Origin: JAJTZA01 sp041744075
Lineage (GTDB): Bacteria > Verrucomicrobiota > Verrucomicrobiia > Chthoniobacterales > Terrimicrobiaceae
Assembly: GCA_041744075.1 (NCBI GenBank)
Contig: JBGTLQ010000014.1
Location: 1 to 64,000 of the forward strand
Reading direction: 5' to 3'
DNA: 64,000 bases
Both the position numbers and the translations under genes were made by a program. Below are positions 41,888 through 52,072 of this stretch, piece by piece. Positions within the stretch are counted from its first letter, which is position 1. Each line of letters starts with the position of its first letter. Under the pieces are notes generated by a model. That model was not told where the DNA came from. It did not search any database and worked only from the letters and a program-made list of their open reading frames with translations.

Positions 41888-42145
41888 ACCTGCCAAACTG
41901 ACATTTGAGGCGACTCCCATCGATCTAGCAATCCTGCTTGAAGGTTGAAGTTCTCATCATTGTGATTAGAATTTTGATTTCTGGTAGGACCGCATCCTCC
42001 CACCGGTCCCCCGCTCATCTCGTCTCGGCCTTCAGAATTTGCTGGCCGGTTTTCCTTGCAAAATGAGCCCACCCCCATTAATCAATTGTTTGATGTTTTC
42101 ATGGGGGCATGAGCACTGCCTCTGACATAACCGAGCTATCAAAAA

Positions 42146-42982
42146 ATGATTTCCCTCCCCAAAATATTTCCCCTTGGCCTCGTTGCCACCGCGGCTTGTA
42201 TCCCCCTGATTTCGGGACCTGCCAATGCGGAAGAAACCTCCCCGGCACCGTATGTGGATTCCAAGGCGATCAAGGAGCGGTTTGATCAGATCACGCCTGA
42301 GGATATGGAACTCTTGCGCAGCAAGAAGATTCTGTTTGCGAGCCGCTCCTTTGGTTTGAATCTCCTGAAAGGCCTGAACGCTTTGGCAAAAAAGGACGGC
42401 AAGTATGATTTGGTGTCATCCTACGAGAGGTACAATGTTTTCAAAGAGGGTGGGAACTTGGGCATCATGCCTGCCGATGCGTTTGAGAAATCAAATTTTG
42501 TGCATTTTTTGGCGACCTATCATCCCCACACCAAGCGGTTGGAGGAAATGAATACTTTGCTGGGTGAGGGTCCGCATGGATTCGGGAAGTCTGCGGATAT
42601 TGTTGTGGTGTTTTACCACACCGCAACCCCGGCCCTATTTGAAACCTACAAAAACACGCTGGAACGTTGGCAGGCTGAATATCCTGACGTGACATTCATT
42701 GCGGTCACGTCTGGATTTATGGGTCCAAAATTCACGGAAGAAAATGAAGCCTCCCAGGCCTTTGGGGAATTGGTGCGGGATCAACTCAAAGGAAAGGTGC
42801 CTGTTTATGACATGGGGGCCATCCTGAGTGACGACTTTCGGGTGGGCCATCAGTTCTGTCCCGAATACAGCGCGGACCCCGCAGAAGTTCATCCCAACCT
42901 TCCGGCCGGGGAGGAAATGATGGCTAAGGGATTCCTCCTAATTCTGAAAGAAGCGCTCACCCCACAAACGGCACAACACTAA
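42146..42982 (+). CDS. Exported SGNH-like protein (paralogue 1)
   Basis: A 278-residue exported protein (signal MISLPKIFPLGLVATAACIP ... ANA). The core begins YVDSKAIKERFDQITPEDME, contains KKILFASRSFGLNLLKGLNA and ends in DPAEVHPNLPAGEEMMAKGF. The LFASRSFG block after a buried strand and the late DxxxVHPN resemble blocks I and V of SGNH esterases (catalytic Ser, then Asp/His). The first block lacks the usual GDS, so activity is not assured. A close paralogue lies at 44916. Sandwiched with a sialate O-acetylesterase between them, it suggests a carbohydrate-ester theme. Confidence 0.6.
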   Translation: MISLPKIFPLGLVATAACIPLISGPANAEETSPAPYVDSKAIKERFDQITPEDMELLRSKKILFASRSFGLNLLKGLNALAKKDGKYDLVSSYERYNVFKEGGNLGIMPADAFEKSNFVHFLATYHPHTKRLEEMNTLLGEGPHGFGKSADIVVVFYHTATPALFETYKNTLERWQAEYPDVTFIAVTSGFMGPKFTEENEASQAFGELVRDQLKGKVPVYDMGAILSDDFRVGHQFCPEYSADPAEVHPNLPAGEEMMAKGFLLILKEALTPQTAQH

Positions 42983-42996
42983 CCAGGTTCTCAACA

Positions 42997-44898
42997 ATGA
43001 AAGCCCCTCTTCTATTCTGCACACTCATCGGCTTTTGTGGATTTTTGTCTCCGGTCATGGCCGAGTTGCGATTGGCAACAATTTTTAATGACCACTTGGT
43101 CTTGCAGCGCGAAAAACCGGTTCCGGTTTGGGGGTGGGCTGAGCCCGATCAATCTGTGACTGTCAGTTTTGGAGGACAAGAAAAGTCTGCAAACGCGAAC
43201 GCTCAGGGGCGGTGGCAGGTTGATCTTGATGCCATGGATGCCTCCACAGAAGGGCGCTCCTTGACTGTTCAGGCGGGTTCAGAATCCAAAGAGCTGAAGG
43301 ATGTTTTGGTGGGAGAGGTCTGGATATGTGCGGGCCAGTCCAATATGGCCCGCCCCTTGCACAATGACTCGATTGATTATCCTTTTTTCAAAAAATATTC
43401 AGAGGATGCCGAGTATCCACAGATCCGATTTTTTGATGTCCCCACGTTTGCGTCCGCCACACCACTGACCGATCTTGACCCTCAGATTCAGGGCAACACT
43501 TCCTGGAAAATTCTGAATAAGGCCACCTCAGTGCGGGTGATGAGCATCGCCTTCTTTTTTGCCAAGGACCTCAACAAAACCTTGGGAGTTCCTGTTGGAT
43601 TGGTTCAAGTCGCCGTGAGTGGAACCCCGCTCACGTCCTGGATGGCGAAAGAAACCTTTGAAGCCACTGCGGCAGAATTCCCGGATCTTCCAAACTTCAG
43701 CAAGGCGTTCTCAGAGGCTGAACAGAAGCTGGCAAAAGCCAACTTGAGCTACACAGACTGGGCGGGACTCGAAGCTGAGATGACATCTTGGCGGCAAGAT
43801 CCCAAGGGACGCTGGCCGGGTAACAACGGCATCATTCCAGACTTTCCGGCGGTGCTCTACAATGCCCTCATCCACCCCTTGGCCCCTCTGGCCATTCGTG
43901 GTGTCTTATGGCATCAAGGAGAAAGTGGCCCCGGCAACAAACACAAGGAGTTGTTGATGGCAAACATTGCCCAATGGCAAAAACTTTTTGGTCAGGACTT
44001 TTATTTTATCTGGGGCTCGATGACGCGAAAAACCTCGGCATCTCCCCCTCTTCAGCCCACTGTGGAAATCGGCAGAAGCGTGGATGAGGAATTTCTACTC
44101 GCCTCCCAATCCTTCGGCCCCGAAGGCCGGGGAATCCTTGTTAATTTCTACGATCTTGGAAATTCCACGACCCATTGGGCTATGAAGGAAGAAGCCGGCC
44201 AAAGAATGGCCTCCGCCGCATTGGCACGGATCTTTGGAAAACCTGAGACGGTGTTTACCGGCCCTGAATTTGTCGAGGCATCCATTGACGGTGACAAAAT
44301 AAGAGCGAAGTTCAGGAATACCGGCGGCGGGCTCGTTTATGAACCGTCAGTGAATGGAATTTCCGGCTTTGTGTTGGAAGGAAAATCCGGGGAACTGGTC
44401 TGGGCGAATGTGGCAGTGGAAGGTGATTCCTTGATTTTCTCGCACCCTGACATCAAAACGCCAGTTAACGTGAGTTATGGGTGGCATGCCAACCCTCACG
44501 AAACACTGTTCAACAAGGAAGGATTTCCGGCTTTCAATTTTCGCACCGTTCCCCGCACACGGATTACCAAAGGAACGCAAGGCACTCCCTTGGTGGAGAT
44601 GGTCTCTCCTGGTCCCCATGTGGAGCTCAGTGTCAATCATGTCCGACGTGATGGATACCTTTTTAATGTTGTCCACCGGAAAGGTCCCACAGGCACAGTC
44701 ACTGTCAGGGCGCAAATTCCGTCTGAGTGGAAAGAAGCCAAGGTGACTTCCAAAGGTACGCCTGTGGAAACCGGCCCCATCCAAACCGTTGCCGATGGAA
44801 TCCGGTTTCTAGAGATCCCCACCGAAATCAATGGCCCCGACATCCAAGTGTCAAATGCCGCGAACGTGCCCGACTTTTCCAAGATCCACCGATTTTAA
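42997..44898 (+). CDS. Sialate O-acetylesterase-family protein
   Basis: A 633-residue exported esterase of the SASA/SGNH class. Signal peptide about 1-22 (MKAPLLFCTLIGFCGFLSPV). LATIFNDHLVLQREKPVPVW is the hallmark first block and a jelly-roll-like domain precedes the catalytic domain. GEVWICAGQSNMARP carries Ser115, the nucleophile, in GQSNM; GVLWHQGESGPGN is block III. The C-terminal third (after about 430) is a beta-rich extension. It removes acetyl groups from sugars, sialic acid or plant polysaccharides. Encoded 14 bases after the first SGNH-like gene and 17 before the second. Confidence 0.88.
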   Translation: MKAPLLFCTLIGFCGFLSPVMAELRLATIFNDHLVLQREKPVPVWGWAEPDQSVTVSFGGQEKSANANAQGRWQVDLDAMDASTEGRSLTVQAGSESKELKDVLVGEVWICAGQSNMARPLHNDSIDYPFFKKYSEDAEYPQIRFFDVPTFASATPLTDLDPQIQGNTSWKILNKATSVRVMSIAFFFAKDLNKTLGVPVGLVQVAVSGTPLTSWMAKETFEATAAEFPDLPNFSKAFSEAEQKLAKANLSYTDWAGLEAEMTSWRQDPKGRWPGNNGIIPDFPAVLYNALIHPLAPLAIRGVLWHQGESGPGNKHKELLMANIAQWQKLFGQDFYFIWGSMTRKTSASPPLQPTVEIGRSVDEEFLLASQSFGPEGRGILVNFYDLGNSTTHWAMKEEAGQRMASAALARIFGKPETVFTGPEFVEASIDGDKIRAKFRNTGGGLVYEPSVNGISGFVLEGKSGELVWANVAVEGDSLIFSHPDIKTPVNVSYGWHANPHETLFNKEGFPAFNFRTVPRTRITKGTQGTPLVEMVSPGPHVELSVNHVRRDGYLFNVVHRKGPTGTVTVRAQIPSEWKEAKVTSKGTPVETGPIQTVADGIRFLEIPTEINGPDIQVSNAANVPDFSKIHRF

Positions 44899-44915
44899 AG
44901 TTCACAGACCCAGCC

Positions 44916-46253
44916 ATGTCCTTTCCTCTCCCCCTCATGCCCCGCTCCATACTGATCAAAACCACAATCCTTGCCGTGATGGTGTCTTCGCTATCTGCCA
45001 TGGCGGAGGAAGCCGTTCCCGGTTATGTGGATTCCAAGGCAATAAAAGAACGCTTTGATCAGATCCCCCCTGCAAACTTTGACCTCCTGCGGGAAAAAAA
45101 GATTCTTTTCACAAGCCGTTCGTTTGGACTGAACATGGTGAAAGGTCTGCGGGCCTTGGCCAAAAAAGACCCGAATTACGACCTCGTCTCCTCATACGAG
45201 TTGTACAATGTGTTCAAGCAGGGCGGCGATTTGGGGATCATCCCCGCAGATGCTTTTGAAAAAACCAAGGTGGTGCATGTGCTGATTGCCGCGTGGCCAC
45301 CCACAGAACGATTGACGGAGATCGATCAACTCCTGAATGAGGCACCTCATGAATTCGGAAAAACCGTCGATTTTGTTTTCACCGACTATTCCACGGTCCG
45401 TGCCGAGGATGCAGAACCTTATCTTAATGCCATGGCCGGTTGGCAGGCCAAGTTTCCCAATGCCAAGTTCATCTACACAACGGGCGGCATGAAAGGCCCG
45501 AAACATGCGGAGAAGAATGAGGAAGCTCATGCCTTCGGGGAAAAAATTCGTGAGACCATCAAAGGCAAAGCTCCGCTCTATGACATGGAAGCGATCCTCA
45601 GCGGCGACTGGAAGAATGGGAACCTCGTTCTGCCTGAATACTCCAAGGATCCTTCTGAGGTTCACCCCAACACGCCCATTGGCGAGGAGGCACTGGCCAA
45701 GGGGTTTTTGCTTGTGCTCAACGAAGCTCTGACTTCAACCCCGCAAATAAAACCCACGTCTGCTGCGGCAACATCAGCGATCCCCAACGTGGCCACGGCA
45801 TTGCCAGCCAATCATCCGGAAGCAAAAGCCGTGCGGGCGATTCTCGATGCAAACAATCTCAAAGCCAAAACTGTGGAGGGCGTTTCCGTCGTGGAGAATG
45901 GGCGGATCGTGGAATTGTTTTTCCAAGAAACCGGAATCACAAACCTCACGGATGAAATTGGAGAGCTCACGGCACTTCGCAAGCTCCACCTGTACGGTGA
46001 TAGGGACCTCGGCGAACCACTCCTCCAAACGATATCTCCTGCTATTGGCAAATGCACAGCCATCGAAGAGTTGTTATTGAACCAAAATGAGCTCACGAAC
46101 CTACCTGTCGAAATCGCAAATTTACAAAACCTCCGCCTCCTCTCCATTGCTGACAATCACCTCACCAATCTCCCACCAAGCGTGACCGCATGGGCAGAGA
46201 AAAATGACCCCAAAGGTCTCGCCGACCAAAAACCAAAAGGGAGTCAGGAATAA
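44916..46253 (+). CDS. Exported SGNH-like protein fused to leucine-rich repeats (paralogue 2)
   Basis: A 445-residue protein from ATG 44916 (44937 also possible). Residues to about 280 match the protein at 42146: YVDSKAIKERFDQIPP, KKILFTSRSFGLNMVKGLRA, DPSEVHPNTPIGEEALAKGF. After a Thr/Ala linker comes a leucine-rich repeat part: NGRIVELFFQETGITNLTDE, LTALRKLHLYGDRDL, and AIEELLLNQNELTNLPVEIA. LRRs form a curved binding surface, so this paralogue has gained a recognition module. It ends 2 bases before the nitrilase gene. Confidence 0.65.
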   Translation: MSFPLPLMPRSILIKTTILAVMVSSLSAMAEEAVPGYVDSKAIKERFDQIPPANFDLLREKKILFTSRSFGLNMVKGLRALAKKDPNYDLVSSYELYNVFKQGGDLGIIPADAFEKTKVVHVLIAAWPPTERLTEIDQLLNEAPHEFGKTVDFVFTDYSTVRAEDAEPYLNAMAGWQAKFPNAKFIYTTGGMKGPKHAEKNEEAHAFGEKIRETIKGKAPLYDMEAILSGDWKNGNLVLPEYSKDPSEVHPNTPIGEEALAKGFLLVLNEALTSTPQIKPTSAAATSAIPNVATALPANHPEAKAVRAILDANNLKAKTVEGVSVVENGRIVELFFQETGITNLTDEIGELTALRKLHLYGDRDLGEPLLQTISPAIGKCTAIEELLLNQNELTNLPVEIANLQNLRLLSIADNHLTNLPPSVTAWAEKNDPKGLADQKPKGSQE

Positions 46254-46255
46254 CA

Positions 46256-47251
46256 ATGGAAGCTCAAAAAAAAGTGGGGCCACGTAAAGTCATCGTGGGA
46301 ACCACCCTCTTCTCATTGTTTGAGGACCGCCCCTACTTGAGTTTGGAAAAACGATTGGAGGAGATCGCTGACCGCATGAATGCCATGGCGGCTGATGCCA
46401 CCCAAACTTACGGCCGCGGTCTTGATCTCGCCGTTTTCCCGGAGAATTCCCTCAACTCCCGTGTTGGCATAACACCTGCCGATCGGGCCGTACGTCTGGA
46501 TGATGCCACCCGTGAAGCCCTTGGCAACATGGCCCTTCAACATAACACCTATCTGGTGATCAGCTTCAACCTCCTCGAAGACGATGGCCGGGTGTTTAAT
46601 GTGGCCATCCTGTTAGACCGTCAGGGCGAAATTGCAGGCATCTATCGCAAAGTCTTCTGCGTGCCTGACCCTGATGGCGAAACCGTGGAACGAGGAAAAA
46701 TTCCTGGATCGGAATTTCCGGTTTTTGACACCGACTTTGGCCGCGTCGCCATGGCGATATGTTATGACATGGGTTTTGATGAATTGCTGGAATCCTACGC
46801 GGCAAGCGGGGTGGAAATCATTGCCTGGCCCTCCATGTCTCCGCAAACCGTGGTGCCTCGGCTTTACGCCAGAAGATTCGGTTTTTATATCATCTCCTCG
46901 ACTCCTCGCAATAACGCCTCGATTTTTGATCCCCTTGGCGAGGTTTCGGCCCAAGTCACCCATGAGGGATTTGTCACCCACGAAATCGACCTCGATTACC
47001 GATTAATCCATTGGCAACCCGCACTGGGCGATGGAACTAATCTGGAGGAAAAGGTAGGACCCCACATGGGCATAAGATACAATCCCCGCGAGGATTATGG
47101 GATGGTTTGGTCAAATATCCCCGGCACGTCGATTGATCTTTTGCTGGAAAATGCAGGCCTTCAAACCGACCAGGATGCCCGCCAATTGGCTCGTTCAGCT
47201 TGCAAAAAAGTCCTGGCCAGTTCTCAGCCTTATTCGGATTCCCAAAAATAG
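46256..47251 (+). CDS. Nitrilase-superfamily amidohydrolase
   Basis: A 331-residue cytosolic carbon-nitrogen hydrolase with the Glu-Lys-Cys triad in place: Glu63 in AVFPENSLN, Lys132 in GIYRKVFC, and Cys169 in AICYDMGFDE. FEDRPYLSLEKRLEEIADRM at the start and IIAWPSMSPQTVV are usual for the amidase branch. Substrate not predictable. It follows the LRR paralogue by 2 bases (probable operon) and precedes a non-coding gap of 137 bases. Confidence 0.9.
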   Translation: MEAQKKVGPRKVIVGTTLFSLFEDRPYLSLEKRLEEIADRMNAMAADATQTYGRGLDLAVFPENSLNSRVGITPADRAVRLDDATREALGNMALQHNTYLVISFNLLEDDGRVFNVAILLDRQGEIAGIYRKVFCVPDPDGETVERGKIPGSEFPVFDTDFGRVAMAICYDMGFDELLESYAASGVEIIAWPSMSPQTVVPRLYARRFGFYIISSTPRNNASIFDPLGEVSAQVTHEGFVTHEIDLDYRLIHWQPALGDGTNLEEKVGPHMGIRYNPREDYGMVWSNIPGTSIDLLLENAGLQTDQDARQLARSACKKVLASSQPYSDSQK

Positions 47252-47388
47252 TTTTTTCCCGATATCGACGCGGGACCACGGCTGGGAGTATGACAAGGCA
47301 GGTATCCGCCTTGGACTGGGTGATTCAGAAACGCAGCCGCTTTCTCTTTACCCCCCCCTCCACGGCTTCCTCCTCGACACGAGAAACC

Positions 47389-48252
47389 ATGAAAAAAATT
47401 CGTATCACCCACGAGACGCAATACAACTACAACCAACCTGTCACCTTTGGGCTCCACCGCGCCTTGATGCGACCGCGTGAGGGGCACGACGTGCATATTG
47501 ACCGCGGGCGTTTGGTCATCGAACCCAAGGCCTCGGTCCGGTGGGTGCGTGACCTCGATGCCAATTCCGTGGCAAAAATCACCTTCACCGAGCCAGCCGA
47601 GAAACTGCGCATCCTCAGCGAGGTCGATGTGGATCTTTATGATGAGCAGTTGGTGGAGTGCCATGTGGATGAGCGAGCTCGCTTATTCCCTTTCCAATAC
47701 CCATTCAACGAGCACCTCGCGTTGGTTCCCTACCGGCTGCCGAGTTTTCCCCAGGATGGACCCGCTCTTTGGCATTGGCTTCGTGACCTCTACCAACCAG
47801 GTCAACTCATCGATACGCTGGAACTTTTGAGAAATCTGAACACCCGCATTTTTGAGGCCTTTCAATATTCACGTCGTGAAGATCCCGGCGTACAGACTCC
47901 CAGCGAAACGATTTCACTCGGAAGTGGATCCTGCCGCGATTATGCGGTTCTGATGATGGAGGCGGCACGGCATTGGGGGCTCGCTGCACAATTTGTGACC
48001 GGCTACGTGCAAATGGGAGAGGGTCAACATGGGGCGACACACGCATGGACAGAAATTTACATCCCCGGAGCCGGTTGGAAGGGATATGACCCCACAAACA
48101 ACAAACTTGCCGGAGATGAACATATTTCGGTGGGGGTGGCACCCCATCACGCCCAAGCTTCTCCTCTCTCCGGTTCTTGGTCGGGACCAGCGGATGCTTT
48201 CGAAAGCATGAACGTCTCAGTGCAAGTTGTCGCCCTTGACTCTGGGAAATAA
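47389..48252 (+). CDS. Transglutaminase-like protein
   Basis: A 287-residue protein with the transglutaminase N-terminal beta domain (MKKIRITHETQYNYNQPVTF, GLHRALMRPR, at 1-30) and a papain-like core. Cys182 lies in LGSGSCRDYAVLMM, His218 in GATHAWTEIYIPG and Asp234 in KGYDPTNN: the catalytic triad in order. The family includes peptidase-like and cross-linking members; the role is unknown. The start at 47389 excludes a 63-codon upstream extension overlapping the nitrilase. Preceded by a non-coding stretch. Confidence 0.92.
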   Translation: MKKIRITHETQYNYNQPVTFGLHRALMRPREGHDVHIDRGRLVIEPKASVRWVRDLDANSVAKITFTEPAEKLRILSEVDVDLYDEQLVECHVDERARLFPFQYPFNEHLALVPYRLPSFPQDGPALWHWLRDLYQPGQLIDTLELLRNLNTRIFEAFQYSRREDPGVQTPSETISLGSGSCRDYAVLMMEAARHWGLAAQFVTGYVQMGEGQHGATHAWTEIYIPGAGWKGYDPTNNKLAGDEHISVGVAPHHAQASPLSGSWSGPADAFESMNVSVQVVALDSGK

Positions 48253-48277
48253 TTTGCAAAACCGAACCACTCACGGC

Positions 48278-49948
48278 ATGAAATTTTCTATTCTCCTTTG
48301 CCTTGTTGCCATCAGCCTTTCGGCCTGCTCAACCGTTCAAACCCGCATTACTCCGACGGACCGTGCATCTCAGAAGGCGCTGGCCAAAATCCAAAAAACT
48401 CAGCCCACATCAGCCTCCGAATGGTTTGAGCGCGGACGCCAAAAGGCGATGGATGAATCTCTCCGATTGGCCGCGTTTGTGGAAGCCGCCCGGCTGGCTC
48501 TGCCCGGGGCTCTGAAGGGAGTTCCTTCGGATGTCACTGTCTATGATGCCGCCGTGCGAGAGGTCGTAGAGCTTTTGCAGAAAAAACAATTCGCCTCCCA
48601 ACGCCTGAATGAGGTCCCCGGCTTGACGTCCCTCAGCGTGAAAAAGTCAGGAACCGGGCTTTTTGATCCCGTCACCGCAGAGGAATTGATCCCATCCTCA
48701 CAGATTCAAATACGCGGGTTCCTGGAGCGGACCACGCGAGCTGGCTTCGGCGTTCCATACACCGCATGGATGAGCAAGGATGCTCCAGCGCTTTCGTCAC
48801 AACCGGGAATTCCACCATCCGGGATGGGGTGGGCCATCACCGCGCTGCTGACGTTTTCCGGCTCTGAAGCTCATCTGCAATTTGTCCAAGCCATTGATCA
48901 CGAAACTTGGACGGTCGAAAGGCGCAAGGTTCCCATTGCTGCTGATTTTTCCGCGCCGCTGGCCGTCGTGCTAAGCCGCGGGAAAAACCGTGCCATCGAT
49001 ATCAGAGCCATGTTTCACTCAGACAGACTTGTTGACTCCGCCGCCCTCCTTCAATTTCAACCTTATGATCCCCAAAAGATTCCGGTGGTCTTTGTGCATG
49101 GGCTGCTCTCGCGACCCGAAGCCTGGGCTCAAGCCCTCAACCTACTTCTGGCCGACCCACAGATCCGCCATCACTACCAATTCTGGTTCTTTCTCTATCC
49201 CACTGGTCTTCCCGTCTGGAAATCCACGGCACTTCTCCGCAACGAGCTTATGCGGTATGATGCGGCCCTGAACCGAACTGCGAGCAGCCGCCTCTTGACG
49301 GAAAAAGTGCTTGTGGGTCACAGCATGGGGGGATTGATCTCCAGCCTGCTAGTACGGCAGGCCGGGGAGAAATGGTGGAACCAATTTTTCGAACGTTCCA
49401 TCGACGATTTGGAACTCGAACCTGAGGCTTTGGCTGCTGTCAAAGATATGGTTTTTTTCACGCCCCGGGGAGATGTGAATCGTGTGGTGTTCATGGCGAC
49501 CCCCCACCGTGGCAGCCCGCTGGCTCTCAGATCGTTTGCCAGCTTCTTCGCAAACCTGATCCGCCTGCCAATCTCTCCCCTAAGAGATAACAGTTCCAAG
49601 ATACTGAGTGCCTTAAGGGAAGATGCACGCGAAGCCTTCCGGCTCCCATCAAACAGCGTCCGTATCCTTCGTGCAGATTCGCCGCTCCTGCTCTCCATCC
49701 TACACCTTCCCCTCGCCCATCCCATCCCACTGCACACCGTCATTGGCGACCGCGGACTTCCAGGACCCATCGAACTCAGCTCCGACGGGATCGTGCCCTA
49801 CTGGAGTTCACACCTGCCAGATGCCGTTTCCGAAAAAGTGGTCCCCTCTGGTCACGGAGTGAATGAAAACCCCGAAGGCATTAAGGAACTCGGCCGAATC
49901 CTCAGACAAAACCTAAAGCAAAGAAAAGGGCGAGCCTTGCTCAATTAG
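48278..49948 (+). CDS. Lipoprotein alpha/beta hydrolase (esterase or lipase)
   Basis: A 556-residue lipoprotein: MKFSILLCLVAISLSACSTV has the lipobox LSAC with Cys17. The C-terminal half is an alpha/beta hydrolase: VVFVHGLLSRPEAW (oxyanion hole, residues 271-284), LVGHSMGGLISSLL with the nucleophile Ser349, TPHRGSPLALRSF, and DGIVPYWSSHLPDAVSEKVV ahead of a His near VVPSGHGVNENP. The N-terminal 250 residues are an uncharacterised helical region. It would act on lipids or esters in the envelope. Starts 25 bases after the transglutaminase gene. Confidence 0.87.
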   Translation: MKFSILLCLVAISLSACSTVQTRITPTDRASQKALAKIQKTQPTSASEWFERGRQKAMDESLRLAAFVEAARLALPGALKGVPSDVTVYDAAVREVVELLQKKQFASQRLNEVPGLTSLSVKKSGTGLFDPVTAEELIPSSQIQIRGFLERTTRAGFGVPYTAWMSKDAPALSSQPGIPPSGMGWAITALLTFSGSEAHLQFVQAIDHETWTVERRKVPIAADFSAPLAVVLSRGKNRAIDIRAMFHSDRLVDSAALLQFQPYDPQKIPVVFVHGLLSRPEAWAQALNLLLADPQIRHHYQFWFFLYPTGLPVWKSTALLRNELMRYDAALNRTASSRLLTEKVLVGHSMGGLISSLLVRQAGEKWWNQFFERSIDDLELEPEALAAVKDMVFFTPRGDVNRVVFMATPHRGSPLALRSFASFFANLIRLPISPLRDNSSKILSALREDAREAFRLPSNSVRILRADSPLLLSILHLPLAHPIPLHTVIGDRGLPGPIELSSDGIVPYWSSHLPDAVSEKVVPSGHGVNENPEGIKELGRILRQNLKQRKGRALLN

Positions 49949-50173
49949 CCACCACACCCAACAGGCACCTGGACACGTGTGCAATCACGACTCCACCAGC
50001 TTCTGCCGTCGGATTGCCCCCACGCAGTAGGCAACTGCAAAGAAATCTGCGGCCACGTCTTTATTAAATCAGCTCGGAGTGCCCCTCCCGCGCTTTGAGT
50101 TCTACCGTTTACGCGCAACAGCTGTACCGTACAAACGGGTATAGGAGTGGCACCTTTTTTAGTGTTCTTTCGA

Positions 50174-52072
50174 TCATGGGGTGTCGATGAAGGCGCGGTG
50201 CCAGAGTTCGAGGATGACGAGGGACATCACTTGCTTGAGGTGGATAAACTCGCGGTTTTCCATTTTTTCGAGGAGGTTCCGAATATAGGCAGGTTCGAAG
50301 TATCCTCGTTTTCGGATTTGGTCCTCGTTGAGGGTTTCGTGGATGAGGGCTCGGATGGGGGGGTGGTTGAAGAAAAATTCCATGGGCAGGAAGAAAGGAA
50401 TTTTTTTACGGTTGGTGACCTGCGGGGGGAGCAATTTTTTGGCGAGGCGGCGTTCGATGATTTTGTCGTGGAAGCCATTATTTTTGAGGTGGGGGGGAAT
50501 CCGAAACGCGTGTTCAATGAGGCGGTGATCCAGAAAGGGGAGGCGCACTTCTAGGGAATGGGCCATTGCATTTTTGTCCTGACGGATCAGACACCAATCT
50601 TGCAGCCATTCGTCCCATTGGAGTTTCAGGAGTCGGTCAAGGAATGGCCCATCCTGATCGCGAACGGAAGGAATCCATGATTCGGTCGCGAGGTGCTTGA
50701 AGGCGGGTGTGTAGAGAGCACTCCGGGCTTCACGGGGCCACAGCGTTTTTAGGGCGATGTAGTTGGCGAAGAGGTTTCTCTCACGATAGGAGCCCATAAA
50801 ATCAACCAGTCTCGCCTTGCCCTCATTCCCCAGTTTTGCAGGAAAGACAAAAAAGCGGTTAAGGAAATCCACAGGCAGCGCACGCAAAGCCGGCATGGCG
50901 GCAGACTTGTGGAGGAATCCTGGCACCAGTTGGTGATAGGTCTCGGCGAGTTGGATGACATTATGAAACGAATAACCTCCAAAAATTTCGTCAGCTCCCT
51001 CCCCGCTGATGATAACCTTAAGGTCTTTGGAGGCGGCCTCGGCAAGTTTGTAGAATGCGATGATGAGGGCATCTCCGACAGGTCGATCCATTTGCCGGAT
51101 CACTTTGGGAAGGAGGTCGAAGTCGGCGGGGGCGCACTGAACCTCCTGATGCTTGGTGCCGAGGAGTTTGGCTGTCTGCGCGGCGGCGTGGGTTTCGTCG
51201 CCCGGAGAATTGAAGCCAATCGAGTAAGTGTTCACTTGGCTGGAGTGGTCGGTCATTAACGCGACAAGAAGTGAGGAATCCACTCCAGAGCTGAGATATC
51301 CACCGACTGGAACATCGCTCCGCATGGTGAGTTTCACCGCATCACGGAGCAGAGATTCGGTTTGTTCAAAAATCTCCTCCTCGCTGACATAGGGGCCCTC
51401 ATGGAGGGCTATGTCCCAATATCGCCATTGCCGAAACTGCCCGTCTGGAGTGAGTTCTGCCGCATGACCCGCAGGAAGAGTAGAAATTCCCTCAAACATG
51501 GTTTGCGGCTCCGGCACATACCGGAGCGCGAGGTAGGGATCAATGGCAGCGAGGTTGCAGGCCCGCGGCACTCGGCGGCATTGGAGGATGGCTTTGACCT
51601 CTGACGCAAAAACAAAAACGCCATTCCGATGGAAAAAATAAAACGGCTTCTGTCCGCAGCGGTCCCTCACAAAAAACGTCGTCCCTCGCCGGAGGTCATG
51701 CAGGGCAAAGGCAAACATGCCATTCAGGTGAGAAACACAATCTTTTCCCCATTCCTCAAACCCATGCACGATCACCTCCGTGTCGGAGTTGGTGATGAAG
51801 GTGTGGCCCTTTTCGATGAGCTCCGCCCGAAGCTCCTGATAATTATAGATCTCCCCATTAAAACAAACCGCCAGAGAACGGTCTTCATTGTAAATGGGCT
51901 GTGCTCCGCCGGAGAGGTCGATGATCGACAAACGCCGCATCCCCATAAAAAACCGATGATCAGGATCCTGGAGGAATCCTTCGCCGTCAGGACCCCGATG
52001 AACCAACGAATGTCCCATCTTTGGAAGCAGGTCCTGCTCAGCGAACCCCGCAAATCCAAAGATGCCGCACAT
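50174..52072 (-). CDS. asnB: Asparagine synthase (glutamine-hydrolysing)
   Basis: 632 residues. N-terminal glutaminase: MCGIFGFAGFAEQDLLPKMG with Cys2 as nucleophile, then HRGPDGEGF and NGEIYNYQELR. C-terminal synthetase with the PP-loop SSGVDSSLLVALMTDHSS near residue 260, plus VIISGEGADEIFGGY. It makes asparagine, or amidates another carboxylate in the case of AsnB-like exopolysaccharide enzymes. Abuts resB (one base apart), so the minus-strand run P-ATPase, resB, asnB may be cotranscribed. Confidence 0.93.
   Translation of the reverse strand: MCGIFGFAGFAEQDLLPKMGHSLVHRGPDGEGFLQDPDHRFFMGMRRLSIIDLSGGAQPIYNEDRSLAVCFNGEIYNYQELRAELIEKGHTFITNSDTEVIVHGFEEWGKDCVSHLNGMFAFALHDLRRGTTFFVRDRCGQKPFYFFHRNGVFVFASEVKAILQCRRVPRACNLAAIDPYLALRYVPEPQTMFEGISTLPAGHAAELTPDGQFRQWRYWDIALHEGPYVSEEEIFEQTESLLRDAVKLTMRSDVPVGGYLSSGVDSSLLVALMTDHSSQVNTYSIGFNSPGDETHAAAQTAKLLGTKHQEVQCAPADFDLLPKVIRQMDRPVGDALIIAFYKLAEAASKDLKVIISGEGADEIFGGYSFHNVIQLAETYHQLVPGFLHKSAAMPALRALPVDFLNRFFVFPAKLGNEGKARLVDFMGSYRERNLFANYIALKTLWPREARSALYTPAFKHLATESWIPSVRDQDGPFLDRLLKLQWDEWLQDWCLIRQDKNAMAHSLEVRLPFLDHRLIEHAFRIPPHLKNNGFHDKIIERRLAKKLLPPQVTNRKKIPFFLPMEFFFNHPPIRALIHETLNEDQIRKRGYFEPAYIRNLLEKMENREFIHLKQVMSLVILELWHRAFIDTP

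Noticed and set aside
44221..44238. Sigma-54-like sequence TTGGCACGGATCTTTGG
   Set aside because: Good match to a -24/-12 element, but it lies inside the sialate esterase gene with no gene start close downstream.
49949..50173. Intergenic region after the esterase gene searched for tRNA or a small RNA
   Set aside because: No cloverleaf, terminator or coding potential was visible.
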